The position numbers and the translations under genes were made by a program. Shown one piece after another: positions 36,990-48,421 of a stretch of DNA of 64,000 nt; positions within the stretch are counted from its first letter, which is position 1, and each line of letters opens with the position of its first letter. The notes beneath the pieces are model-generated. The model had not been told where the DNA came from. It did not search any database and saw only the letters and a list, made by a program, of their open reading frames with translations. The stretch spans positions 1 to 64,000 of the forward strand of contig QNQO01008322.1 of assembly GCA_003290165.1 (NCBI GenBank). The letters are read 5' to 3'. The DNA comes from Berberis thunbergii (lineage: Eukaryota > Streptophyta > Magnoliopsida > Ranunculales > Berberidaceae).

Positions 36990-37644
36990 TGATGATACAC
37001 CAAACCGGTCTCTCTTCTATACCGTACACGTGTCATGATGATCTCAAAAAATATTAGGCCCAAGCGTCAAATCGACATTGATCCGGCCCAAATAGTTCTA
37101 AGCTTGTACAATGCAATCCGTCGAACGAACCCGAAATCATTACAGCCTGTTAAGCCCACGCATCTCACAATTATCCTCAATACCAGCTTCGGACAGGCAA
37201 GACAACAACGTTTTGCTTCCAACTAGGAAACAAATACCAGAGTATATGTCACACATGGAGACTTATATCTATAAACTACTCTTGGTTTGGGAACTATCTC
37301 TCGCGTATCTAGGAGCACAAGGCTAACAGGGGAAATCCTTATTCACAGCACAACTCCTAATTAGATAAAAGTCTCCACGAAGATCTTCTTCCCTAAACTA
37401 TGCCACTGATGGCTTGGTCGAACCAGGACTCCAACACTATAAATAAGACATGAGGTTGGTAACCAAAGGTACACAACAAATTCTCTGTTTACAACATTAT
37501 GCCTTCCTCTGATCCCTATCTAACTTTAACATCGGAGTGCCATAAGCCACCGCAACGGTGGTCCATGGCTCACGTGCGTTCCTTGTGTAGGTCAGCAGGT
37601 TTGCAGATCAAGGTCAAAGCAGGGAGCGAAAATCAACTGCATCA
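36990..37644 (+). repeat. 3' LTR of the gypsy-type element
   Basis: It begins TGATGATACACCAAACC and ends CTGCATCA, is collinear with the 5' LTR, and is followed by the ACTTC duplication. Confidence 0.9.
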
Positions 37645-37649
37645 ACTTC

Positions 37650-40112
37650 CATCCAACTGTATGCCACTTTCGTCCAAGTCACCCACATTCTCATCATTTT
37701 GACCTTCGTCTAAGGTTGAACCACTTATGTCTAATTTTCTAAAAAATGTGGGTCACCCAATCAGTGATTTCAGGATACTCTAGTGTTTGAATTTCCTGAT
37801 GGTACTACCCCCAAAGTTCATACTCAGAGTGGAAATACATTTTATCTTCATGAAAACACAACATCTAAAATATTATGCATACCTTTTGTTAGAGGATGGT
37901 AACACCGACACCCTTTCTTATTTGGAGCATAGCCCATGAAAACACAATGAAATGCTCGAGGACAACTAATTTACTATGATGTTTATGAAGATTAACAAAT
38001 GCCACACATCCAATACTCGAGGTGGGAGGTTGGAAATAGTCGAAGCATTGATGGAAGTTTGCAATGCTTGGAGCGGTGTCTGAAATTGTAAAGTTAAGGA
38101 CATAACACGATTGATGAGATAGGCAGCAACGGTAAGGGCTTCACCCAATATGAAATAGGCATATGAGCTTCAATTAAGGATGCATGAATGACTTCCACTA
38201 AGTGACGATTATTTTTTTCTGCTACCCCGTTCTATTGTGGCGTATTAAGACACGTGGTTTGATGAACCATACCATGTGTAGTTAAATACTATTGTAACTC
38301 AGACTTCTTGTATTCTCTACCATTATCACTACGGAGTACCTTAACCTCCACATTATACTGAGTCTTAATCATTGTATGAAATTTCTGAAACAAGGAGTTA
38401 ACTTCCCATTTGGATTTCATCAAGCATACCCAGGTCATTTGAGTGCAATCATCAATGAAAGTAACGAACCAACGTGATCCACCCAATGTAGCAATGGAGA
38501 CAGACCCCAAACATCAAAATGAACAATTATAAAAGGAACCAAACTTTTATTTAAATTTGATGGAAATGAGACATAGTGACTTTTAGCACAACGGAAGGAA
38601 GATACATCCCCTTTCGAGAATAAACTAGAAAATAATTTTTTAAATCGCCAAAAGAAGCATGTCCTAGACGTCGATGCCATAGCCAAATATTTGGATTTGT
38701 CACCTCCGCCTTAGAACCATCCATTGTCAAGGCCTAGTGTAGTCTATCTGTACTATTTGACATCAAATCCAAGTAGTACAGTTGTCCATGTCTAACACAT
38801 CAACCAATCGTTTGCTTTGTTTGAATGTCCTTAAACACACACAAATCAAGCCAAAAAATTACAACACAAGATAAAATAATGGTTATTTGGGAAACATACT
38901 ATAGGTTGTCATCTAAAGAGGGAACACCAAATACTAGATCTAAATTTAAAGTATTAGTGAGGGGCAAAAATCCTTCTCCAATAACTGAGGTTGAGGCACC
39001 ATTGGCGGTAGTGACAGATTACCAAGATGAAGGTTTTAATGGTGAAACTTGTCTAGAATCAAACATCATATGATTTGTGGCACCTAAATCAATTATCCAT
39101 GTAGTATTAATACCAAGTGTAGAAGTATTGAGAGCCTTACCAACATTGTCTGAGGCTGCGATGAATGCGGAAGCAATATCTGCATCTATTTTTATTGCAG
39201 CAGCAGTAGCAAGGGAAGTCGACTTGGAGTTCTTCTTCCGAGAATCACGATTGTGATCCCAACCGTCTGGATATCCCACAAACACAAAACATCGATCTTT
39301 GACATGACCCCTTTTATGGCAATGAGCGCATTTGGAATTCATTCGATCTGGTTGGTTATGAGTAGATTGATTTCGAGCCACCATTGCAGAGGGTTCAGAG
39401 TCGTCATATTTCTCCTTTTTAGTGGTACGATGTACTTCCACACGTCGAATCAAGGAATAACATTCTTCTAAATTTGGGCATGATTCTTTGAGTAGAGTTT
39501 CTCCTTGAACTTGCTCGAAATCACCATCTAATCCAGCAAGAAATATGTGCACCCAAAGTCGCTCAACGGACTTTTGGTATGCTTGAATATCATCTGGATC
39601 CTTCATGAACACTTTATCACGATGATCTAATTTTTGAAAAATAGCAATCAATTCTCCATAATATACAGAAAGTGATTTGCCATTTTGTTTGGCAGTAAAG
39701 GCCCTCTGATTCAAGAAGAATACTTGGAGTTCATCACTCCCATCATAAAAAGTTTTTGATAAAGCAATCCAAATATCTCGAGTAGTGGATAAACATAAAT
39801 AACGATTCATAATTTCTGGCTTCATGGACATTTGCAACCACCTTTTGACTTTTTGATTTTCTGCATACCACTTCTCTTATCCTTCTGTTGATTCAGCAGG
39901 AGGTGGTGTTTTACCACGGATATAGGAGAGTTTCTCTTACTCAGCAATAAGCATTTCCATTAGTTGAGACCAAACATCATAGTTTGTCTCTGTAAGGATG
40001 ATCCCGGAATTAAAAACATTTTCTGATTGAACAACAACATGAACTGATTTCGTGCTAGTCAAATCAATATTTGTTCCTAAAAAAAAAATCAATATTTGTT
40101 CCACTCATTTTT
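37650..40112 (-). mobile_element. Ty1/copia retrotransposon, 5' half (gag, protease, integrase), inactive
   Basis: On the minus strand, gag starts near 40112 (MSGTNID) with stops soon after, and the long frame 39837-39019 carries the gag body (MNRYLCLSTTRDIWIALSKT), a zinc knuckle CAHCHKRGHVKDRC, and the protease box WIIDLGATNHM, where the usual DSGA is DLGA. 38686-38435 has the pre-integrase part (CFFWRFKKLFS, FRCAKSHYVSFP). 38510-38289 has the integrase core (FVTFIDDCTQMTWVCLMKSK, VLRSDNGREY). 38148-37966 has ALTVAAYLINRV. Frame shifts separate these parts. The 3' continuation is at 26735-24114. A duplicated CAATATTTGTTCC lies near 40068-40105. No 5' LTR was recognised. Confidence 0.87.
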
Positions 40113-41025
40113 TTTCTTCCTCCCTTTTTTTGCAAATGGGTTTTTAGAAACCTAGTTATTCCCCAATATCACTTGCCATTCAATAGAGGTGGTGAAGTTT
40201 GTTGGTGAGTGGTGGTAAAGAATAAAGTCATGGGTATAAATAGCAAAAAGAAAATTAGAAAAAAAATCTCTTTTCCCTTCTTCCTTCTTATTCTCTCTGT
40301 TTGCAACTGTGTTGCGGCGTCTGTGAGTGAAACCTGGTGGCGGTTGCGTCAATGAGAAGGTTGAAGACGCCATCGAAAATGGGGCGAGAGGGAGGCTGCC
40401 CTGGCTGCTCGACGGTGATGTGATGGATTTGTATGTCTATCAAGGTTGCTATTGGTGAATAAGGAGGTGAATAAATTCAGAGATCTATTGATAAATTTAG
40501 TGGTTAATGGGTTTTGGAGGCTGTTACAAGAACTAAAGTCAGAACAGAGCTTGCAATCGATTGTGTTGCTGGTAGTGGGGTTGTTTCTGGCGGCGCGATG
40601 GTTGATTCAAGGATGGGTTCAAGATGGGAGGTATTTGGCTTAATAGTCAACATGGCTCGAGTGTTTGAAAATCTTTTTTATATGGCAAATTTTTCCCTAA
40701 CAAAATACTAAAAAATAAAAATAAACCTCAAGATAACACATGTACCTAAACTTATGGTGAAAAGAAAACAAAACAAAATCTCACCCCTCGACTCTTTGAA
40801 ATTGAACCACCCCTCTACTCTACAAACAAGACACCTTTTAAGCGTTTTTCTTAGAAAATATCTACACCAGCTCAAAGCTCTGTGTTTTGACTTCAAAGAA
40901 TTGTAGTCCACGTCCCTATACCAGTTCATAACTTTTCAGCAAACTTTGAAACGAATAGCTTTTGATGGAGACTGGTTAACCACATAACATGTATAACAAC
41001 TACAGTAGTAAGGTGTGAGACCTAT
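40113..41025. other. Region between copia remnant and Mutator-like element; no gene seen
   Basis: The copia 5' LTR was expected here but no match to 24114-24403 is visible. Open frames at 40446-40643 and 40152-40373 have no recognisable domain. Confidence 0.4.
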
Positions 41026-41266
41026 TTGAGTTGATGAGATATTCTAGCTGGCCTGGGTCAGCGCCTGGGTGGCCGCCTGGGAGGCTCTTTGGCACATGCC
41101 AAGGAGGGTGTCTTGCACGTGCCAGCCTAAAGTTTCAAAAAAAAAAAAAAAAAAAAAGCGGGAATGAAACTTGAATTCTCTTGCTGAAATTTAAGAGGGA
41201 GGGATGGATAAAAAAACAGAGAAAAACAGAGAGAGGAGGAAGACCTCTCTCCTCCTTCCACTAAGG

Positions 41267-41833
41267 TGGTGCCTCCCTGGTTCCATTGTGGTCACTGCCA
41301 CTAATTTCTGCCCACCCAACAATGCTCTCCCTAACAACAATGGTGGGTGGTGCAACCCTCCTCAGCAACACTTTGATCTTGCTCAGCCTGTTTTTCAACA
41401 CATTGCTCAATACAAGGCTGAGATTGTTCCTGTTTCTTATAGAAGGTAAAACCAAATCGCTTGTTTTTGGCCTAAAAAGCATTATGGGATTCTTAAGATT
41501 TACTTTTGAACTAATGCGGTGTTTTATTTTGTGGTGACATAGGGTGCCCTGCAGAAAGAGGGGTGGAATCAGGTTCACCATCAATGGACACTCATACTTC
41601 AACCTGGTTTTGATAACTAATGTTGGTGGCGCTGGTGATGTTCACTCCGTGGCCATCAAGGGTTCAAGAACTGGATGGCAACAAATGTCAAGGAACTGGG
41701 GACAGAACTGGCAAAGCAACACCTACTTGAATGGACAAAGCCTCTCTTTCAAGGTCACAACAAGTGATGGTGCCACTGTTATGTCTTACAATGTTGCTCC
41801 TGCTGGTTGGTCCTTCGGCCAAACCTACACTGG
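41267..41833 (+). pseudogene. Alpha-expansin fragment, left arm (plus strand)
   Basis: Alpha-expansins are secreted proteins that loosen plant cell walls. This piece starts at [20 protein letters not shown], in the double-psi beta-barrel domain, and runs through [25 protein letters not shown] intron (41446-41542) follows, then [20 protein letters not shown] and on through the C-terminal cellulose-binding-like domain to SFGQTYTG at 41833. The signal peptide, the N-terminal third and the true C-terminal residues are missing; the frame runs on into spacer sequence to a stop at 41879. An in-frame ATG at 41204 would give a short leader with no signal peptide. All key family motifs are intact, which implies recent capture. 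Confidence 0.88.
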
Positions 41834-43131
41834 CCTAGAACACGAAAGTGACATAATTTTAAAGATCTCCAGTGCCTAGAACACGAGCAAGCGTTTCATA
41901 TTTGGCCAATGCTCTGTTCCATTTAATTTTTTTAGTGATTATCCTTGGAAGCAGGCATGAAAGGTCAGTGGCAGGGAAAAGTCTTTTTTCCTTCGTTTGA
42001 GTTGTAAATAGAAGAAAGATTGAATACGAGTTTCTCGTAGTTTTTTGGAAATTACTTGTTTGAACTTGTTGAGTCAAATACATGCACAGTTGATATCTGA
42101 TTTACTACATATACCTGAATCCGGTATCATCGAATTTGTTTAGGAGGTAAAGGACGACACCCATTTTTTCTTGTAGCATATGCAAGGATTGAAAGACCTG
42201 CATTTCCATGTGTTTCTTCTGATGGAGATCATCTAATTTCCCTCTGTAAAGCTCACTAGGTTTATGTTCTTAACATTCATTCTATCGCATCCCTTTGGAT
42301 GATTAGGATAAATAAAATCGGAATGATGGAAGCCTTTGCTGACTACTGACCAACCAAATGTATAGGGTGATATGATGGTTGTGCTTGTTTACTCTATGAT
42401 TGTTGTTCCAGGCAATTCATCAACATCAAGTGAGTAGCGTCGTGTACATAAGAACTATATATCCAGTTCTTAACTGATCCATACTTGTGACCATTGTTGA
42501 GGAAATGAACCTAACCATGATGGTACGACCTTAGGGAACCCATATTAAATCCCTTGACCTGACATCGAGTTTACCACAATCCTTCAATTATAAACAAACG
42601 ATCTGAAAGAACTTAACTTTGACAATCACAAAGAAACATTGAACGAAAAGTACCGATCAAAGGAACCAATTATCACGACAAAAGACAAAAAAAAATGCTG
42701 AGAATATCTTCAACAGATCCTCACTTAGCTTTAAGCCAAGTGGATTCAAGACAACTTGGGGAAAAGATAAAAAGGTTGATCCAAAAAAAAAAAAAAAACC
42801 TAAATGAATGATTGATTTGTGATTTCCACATAGGAAACCTGCCTAGAAAAACAACTAATCTTTGGTTTAGTTAGTAACGATGGATGATACAAAGAGCAAA
42901 CGACCAACTATACAGCATGTTAAATCACCCATCACCATTCACACAATGTTTGTTCATGGAGAATCTCGTCCGTCGCACATACAAGTACAAGTAGGACGCA
43001 TATCGTATGGTCTCTCATTTCACAACTCTTCAAGGGAGTGCGTGAAGGACATGGTCATCTCAAAGTGGCTTTGCACCAATGGCACAAAGAACATGTTAGT
43101 GAAGATAGTTCATCATCACTTGAACTATCTT

Positions 43132-43698
43132 CCAGTGTAGGTTTGGCCGAAGGACCAACCAGCAGGAGCAACATTGTAAGACATAACAGTGGCACCATCA
43201 CTTGTTGTGACCTTGAAAGAGAGGCTTTGTCCATTCAAGTAGGTGTTGCTTTGCCAGTTCTGTCCCCAGTTCCTTGACATTTGTTGCCATCCATTTCTTG
43301 AACCCTTGATGGCCACGGAGTGAACATCACCAGCGCCACCAACATTAGTTACCAAAACCAGGTTGAAGTATGAGTGTCCATTGATGGTGAACCTGATTCC
43401 ACCCCTCTTTCTGCAGGGCACCCTATGTCACCATAAAATAAAACACCGCATTAGTTCAAAAGTAAATCTTAAGAACCCCATAGTGCTTTTTAGGCCAAAA
43501 ACAAGCGATTTGGTTTTACCTTCTATAAGAAACAGGAACAATCCCAGCCTTGTATTGAGCAATGTGTTGAAAAACAGGCTGAGCAAGATCAAAGTGTTGC
43601 TGAGGAGGGTTGCACCACCCACCATTGTTGTTAGGGAGAGCATTGTTGGGTGGGCAGAAATTAGTGGCAGTGACCACAATGGAACCAGGGAGGCACCA
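43132..43698 (-). pseudogene. Alpha-expansin fragment, right arm (minus strand)
   Basis: Inverted copy of the fragment in the left arm, with the same start (WCLPGSIVV), the same intron (about 43423-43519) and the same end (QTYTG). Only a few residue differences are seen: AG for AE before IVPV, V for I in LVTNVG, N for T in SRNGW. Beyond 43132 the two arms diverge at once, so both copies end at the identical base, as expected if one arm was copied from the other. Confidence 0.88.
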
Positions 43699-43952
43699 CC
43701 TTGGTGGAAGGAGGAGAGAGGAAGGAGGAGAGAGGTCTTCCTCCTCTCTCTGTTTTTCTCTGTTTTTTATCCATCCCTCCCTCTTAAATTTCAGCAAGAG
43801 AATTCAAGTTTCATTCCCGCTTTTTTTTTTTTTTTTTTTTTGAAACTTTAGGCTGGCACGTGCAAGACACCCTCCTTGGCACATGCCAAGGAGCCTCCCA
43901 GGCGGCCACCCAGGCGCTGACCCAGGCCAGCTAGAATTTCCCTTGAGTTGAT

Positions 43953-45500
43953 ACCATTTATTTATTTGAGTACAAGTGGCTTGTTAAGCATCAACTGCTA
44001 CTAGTTATACCTGCGACTAAACATACAGTTGTTATGTTTAATATTTTAATAATAATATCTCATTACGTGTATTTTGTGTGTTTTGTTGGAATTAAATGCT
44101 TAATCATAAAATTCGACCAAAAGTTGCATCATCTTCGTATATACCAAATTTCAGATCCAGTGTTATAAAATTGGAGCCATTGGAATTGTTGAAGGAGATA
44201 TTGTAAGCAATTTCTAATGTGTTTATAGAATGGTTTATTGGTGGGAAGGAGGTTTACATGATCACATAACACAAATGCTTACGATGCTACCACGACTTCT
44301 ACCACATGACTTGAGTTATAGTCTTTAACACGACTTATGTTATACATGTCCTCTTTTTGTGTTAGACGCCATATATAAACATCATAAGATGTTCATGACA
44401 GAGAGTTAACTAACTTATTTTATGTATTAAATAGCTTGTAATTTGAAAGTTTGGCTCCATTTCCTCTTTATAAAAGTTGTGGTACCTAGACAATATAGGG
44501 ATATATTTCTTAATCCTCCATTTTCACATATTAAACATTTTGATCTCTTACACATTTAGTGATACACATTTTCCCCTCGTTAATCACAATGCAATTGCCA
44601 TCGTGTAAGCGCAAAGTACGACAGATAAATCACTTTGAAAAACAAAAAATCAGATCATTTTACACATCCTACTTACTATCGGAATCCTGCACATAATTGA
44701 TTACTATCTCTTTCTTACCCAAGCACATTAAATAGAAAACTAAACTAAACCCCCAAAATTTAAAACCAATATCAAGAAAGAGATAGAACAGAGAAAACCG
44801 ACAACAATAAAATCGACTAAAAAATGCCATCAAAACCCAAAATCGATTAAGTGAAATAGAACAGACAAAATCCTATGCCATGAAATCCATTAGGACTTGA
44901 GAAGAAGAATAGTGCAGAGAGGAAATCATTTGATTTTGGCATTCTTACACAAATTCATGAAGGCAAAACCATTTCAGAATGGTGCTTGTAGCTCGATTAA
45001 AGTGACTGCTTTGAGTGTTGTCCTTCTCGAGTTCCCTAAGTTCAATCTTTTGAAAATTGAAAATTGACGAAGAAACATTCTTAAAACATACCCTTAATTG
45101 ATTCCTTTTGTACTAAACAACCAAAGATGAAGAGGAATTGCAGAGAGAGAAGTCAGAGTGTGATCTACTCATGATGGTAAACCCAATGCCCTAACTCTCA
45201 TATTTAGGTTTTTGCATCTTTAGTTCATGCATTTCCATTTATTTTATATTTTCATCAACAACTCTTTATTTTACTATTTCAAGTTTGATTTTAGAATAAG
45301 TTTTCCCTAGAATTTTTACCATGGTCACATTTGTAAGTTTTTCTTACAATGCTCCCCAAAACATAATCATAATTAGTATTGACCCCACATTTTTGTTTAA
45401 AACAAAGTTTGCACCCTCAAAACCCACTTCCCAATTAGTCGTGTTAGAAGACGAATGTCTTAGCTAGTAAGAAAAGTGGTTTTGGGGGACACTGTCAGAA
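43953..45500. other. Intergenic DNA, no gene seen
   Basis: AT-rich sequence without a recognisable protein, RNA or paired terminal repeat. Confidence 0.45.
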
Positions 45501-45511
45501 ATCTTATTTGT

Positions 45512-47316
45512 AACTTTATTAATATTAATAGGAATTCATAAAAAGAGTCAAGTTATACAAAAATAAACCCCATTTCTAAAAAATCCCAATATATTTAAAC
45601 TTACAGGAACCCCCCTCCCCGAATCTCTTTCTTTGTTTAAATTTTTAACCAAACAAAAGAACAAAGGAAACCCCTTTCATGTTCTCCAACTCCTTCACGC
45701 ACAACGTCTTCCGCTTCTGTCACGTACAACGTCTTCCTCCTCCTTCATGCACCAGTGTCAGATATTTCCTCCTTCTATCTTTCATCTTATCTCCCTACAT
45801 TGGACTTTCTTCGTCCTTCAAAAAACCTCCAAACAAGAAAAACCCCAAAACTAAAACGTATTCAAATATCACCCCCCACAAAAGTCAATCAGGGCTGCAA
45901 TCAAGTGAGATTGGTCATATTTGAAAAAGAATTGTGAAAAAGAGGACAAAACCCAATCACTACTTTTAAACTTGTGTTACTGGTTTTTTTGAGCGTAACA
46001 AAAAAAATTCAGTGAAAATATTACCAAACCCGATCACTGGTTTTGAAATCGCTTGACTAGGTTTGGTCATGTTTAAAATGTTCTGGTGAAAGGATGACCA
46101 CAACTAGTCATGCACTTGTAAACCTAATGACTAGTTTTTTCATGTATATTTATATAAAAATTGGGAATTTTTTTTTGAATTCGCATGACTGGGTTTGGTC
46201 ATGTTTAAATTTTTTTGATAAAAAGATGACCATAAATAGTCATGCGATTGCAAAACTATTGACTGATTTTGGTCATGTAAAAAAAAAATCGATGAAAAGT
46301 TGACCAAGCCCAATTATTAGTTTTGAAATCACATGACTGGGTTTGGTCATGTTTTAAAGTTTTTGTTTGAACATATGACAAACTCAGTCATGTTGTGTTT
46401 TATGTTGAAATAATAAATTTGAGACATGCTTATATTATGATTCTCATTGTGCCTTATCACGTGTTCAAAATTTCTTTTTTAAAATAGAAAACGTAAATCA
46501 TGTAAGAATTAAAACTTAATCACAAATATTTGTGCTGTTAGCCTACTCATGAGCATACATGATACCACATGTTCTTAACTATGCAATCACACTTCTATAC
46601 ATCTATTTCAACAAATTTGGCATATTCAAGTTATTTATCTAATATTTACACTGCATACAAAAGTCTAACTTTACACTAACATGACCAATTGTAGCCAGTC
46701 GAAAACTATCAAACATGATTTGAACAAGTCATGCGATTTCAATGTGGATGATCAACATTGATCATATTTAATTTTTACTCGAGGTCAACTTTGGACCAAC
46801 ATGACCAACCTAAGTCATATGGTAAATATTCAACAAGACAATAAATAGTCACACGATTTCCAAAATGATGGCTAGTCCAGATTTCCATGCTCATTATTCT
46901 TGGTAGGCGAATGCTAGAAAACATGACCATATACTCGATCCATATTAGAAAGTTATAATGAGAAAGAACTTTACGATTTTTATTTTATTTTATTTTCAAA
47001 AAAATAGATGTTTGGAAGAAGATGGAGTTAGTTTGAATACGAGGTTTAAAACTGAACAACTTGGCTTGAGGTTTTTCTAGTAAGTTTTTAGTTAGTTTGA
47101 GTATGAGATTTAAAACTAAACAACTTGGCTTGGGATTTAGTAAGCTTGGGGCATTTCTAATAAGTTTATAAATTATTTGGAGTGTAACTCGGGGGTTCTT
47201 TAAGTAAAACATATCTTAAAATCACACACTATATTTTTTTTCTTTGAGCACTTTTGGTAAAACTTGTTTTAAATTTTTTTTTTTTTAAAATTTATGAATT
47301 CCCATATTAATATGAC
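45512..47316. mobile_element. Possible TIR element with internal GGTTTGGTCATG repeats
   Basis: ATTAATAGGAATTCATAAA near 45526 has an inverted partner TTTATGAATTCCCATATTAAT near 47290. Inside that, ACTTACAGGAACCCCCC (45600) pairs loosely with GGGGGTTCTTTAAGT (47190). Between them, TGACTGGGTTTGGTCATG and variants recur at about 46049, 46187, 46260 and 46333, and inverted related phrases (CATGACCAA) at 46680-46830. A 67-bp tandem duplication lies at 47026-47160. No target duplication was established and no protein is recognised. Confidence 0.4.
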
Positions 47317-47880
47317 CCTTAGTATAGAACCTCATACTCATGATTACTATTACCATCCTTAAATGCACTAGCGGTGGTCTCACAAAAGATTACCAAGTGT
47401 ACAAAGGATTTTGATTTTGTTATTCAAGGTAATTTCACTAAATTGATTTTAAGAAATATTTAGTTTAGTATAGAAAACTTAAAGTTTTCTGTTGTACTTT
47501 AATATAATTTAAGCATTTTAAACTTTTACCTACTACATAAAGAGTTTCACAAGACTCGTAATGTCTTACAAACTACATATTGCATAAAAATCACTCATAT
47601 ATCAAAATTTTAATACAAAACTAAATTTATAATGGGTTAAAATGTAAGAAAATTGAGATTAGCCTAATGAAATAAATAAATATTTTGAATTTCGATAAAA
47701 ATTTCAGTACACGAAAAAAAAAATGGTATTTTTGGAGAAATCACATTTCTTAACTGTACCACCAAAAAGAACAAGAATAAAATGGATGGTGATGTTGATT
47801 TATAGCAAGCAATGATGGTAATACACACCCAACCCAACATTAATCCCATCCCTGCCTCCCCCTTCGGCATAGCCGGGATT
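47317..47880. other. Upstream region of the ELMO gene
   Basis: AT-rich promoter-side sequence, no other gene seen. The CT-rich stretch 47917-48060 is probably the 5' UTR exon, ending at a good donor (CTACAAG/GTACAT, 48095/48096). Confidence 0.4.
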
Positions 47881-48341
47881 CTTGGCCTTCGTTTACACAC
47901 ACAAACATCTCATGTTTTCACCTCTCTCTCTTTTGCTTTTTGGAGAGCTCCTCCTCTTCCTCCTCCAAATGCTCCACCTCCACCACAACAATCACAGACT
48001 TTCAACCTCGACCCCACCACCACCCCTTCACGCCAAACCCCATCCGGACCCACCCCACATCCCATTTCTGAAATCTGATCTCATTGCTCTACAAGGTACA
48101 TTCTTTTATCATCTTGTCGACAACTATCATTCAAAGTTTCATCACTTTTTAACTTATATGGTCTTTGCTTTTGTTTTTCTTTATATACCCTTTTGTGTGT
48201 TTTGTGTTTCTGTCCGGAAATTTGCATTAATTTTCTCCCCTGTACACATCTTTGGAATGATTAGCTGAGTTGAATTAGTCGAAAGCACCGCATGAGTTTT
48301 ACTTTAATTAATTACCCATCATTTCATTTCCATCCATGTTA

Positions 48342-48380
48342 CTGTTGTTGTTGTTGTTGTTGGTGTTGGTGTGTTGTTGG
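48342..48380 (+). repeat. (GTT)n-type microsatellite in the 5' UTR intron
   Basis: Imperfect TTG/GTT run interrupted by GGT, lying between the presumed 5' UTR donor at 48096 and the acceptor at 48413. Confidence 0.7.
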
Positions 48381-48421
48381 TACTGGGTTTTTTGCTTTTT
48401 CTCTTTTGGTTAGAAAGATAG

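Larger units (their letters stand above)
26741..37644 (+). mobile_element. Ty3/gypsy-type LTR element with gag-protease, no pol (TR-GAG-like)
   Basis: LTRs at 26741-27407 and 36990-37644 (TGATGATACAC...TGCATCA) are flanked by the 5-bp duplication ACTTC (26736-26740, 37645-37649). A primer-binding site follows the left LTR and a polypurine tract precedes the right LTR. Between them come gag and a retropepsin on the plus strand, a region without recognisable genes, a tandem array, and an antisense reading frame. I see no RT, RNase H or integrase, so it would have depended on a helper element. The LTRs differ at many positions, so the insertion is not recent. An internal tandem array together with an antisense frame near the 3' LTR recalls the Tat/Retand/Grande lineage. 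Confidence 0.88.
41036..43942. mobile_element. Pack-MULE-like palindromic element with captured expansin sequence
   Basis: Two arms of about 0.8 kb (41041-41833 and 43132-43937) are inverted near-identical copies, separated by a 1.3-kb spacer. Outer ends are GAGATATTCTAGCTGG and GGGAAATTCTAGCTGG (other strand). The direct repeat TTGAGTTGAT flanks both sides (41026-41035, 43943-43952), a 9-10-bp duplication as in Mutator elements. Both arms contain a ~22-base A (or T) run and the same partial alpha-expansin gene, intron included, so capture was at DNA level. No transposase is seen; the spacer frame 42880-43140 is unrecognised. Mutator assignment is inferred from duplication length and capture. 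Confidence 0.75.

Noticed and set aside
41204..41449. Working expansin gene starting at ATG 41204
   Set aside because: No signal peptide and the N-terminal third of the protein is missing; the upstream part is element sequence.
47812..48268. Frames at 47812 and 47882 as the first coding exon of the ELMO gene
   Set aside because: Neither joins the next exon in phase at the donor 48095/48096, whereas the ATG at 48422 after an in-frame stop joins perfectly; the CT-rich stretch is better seen as 5' UTR.
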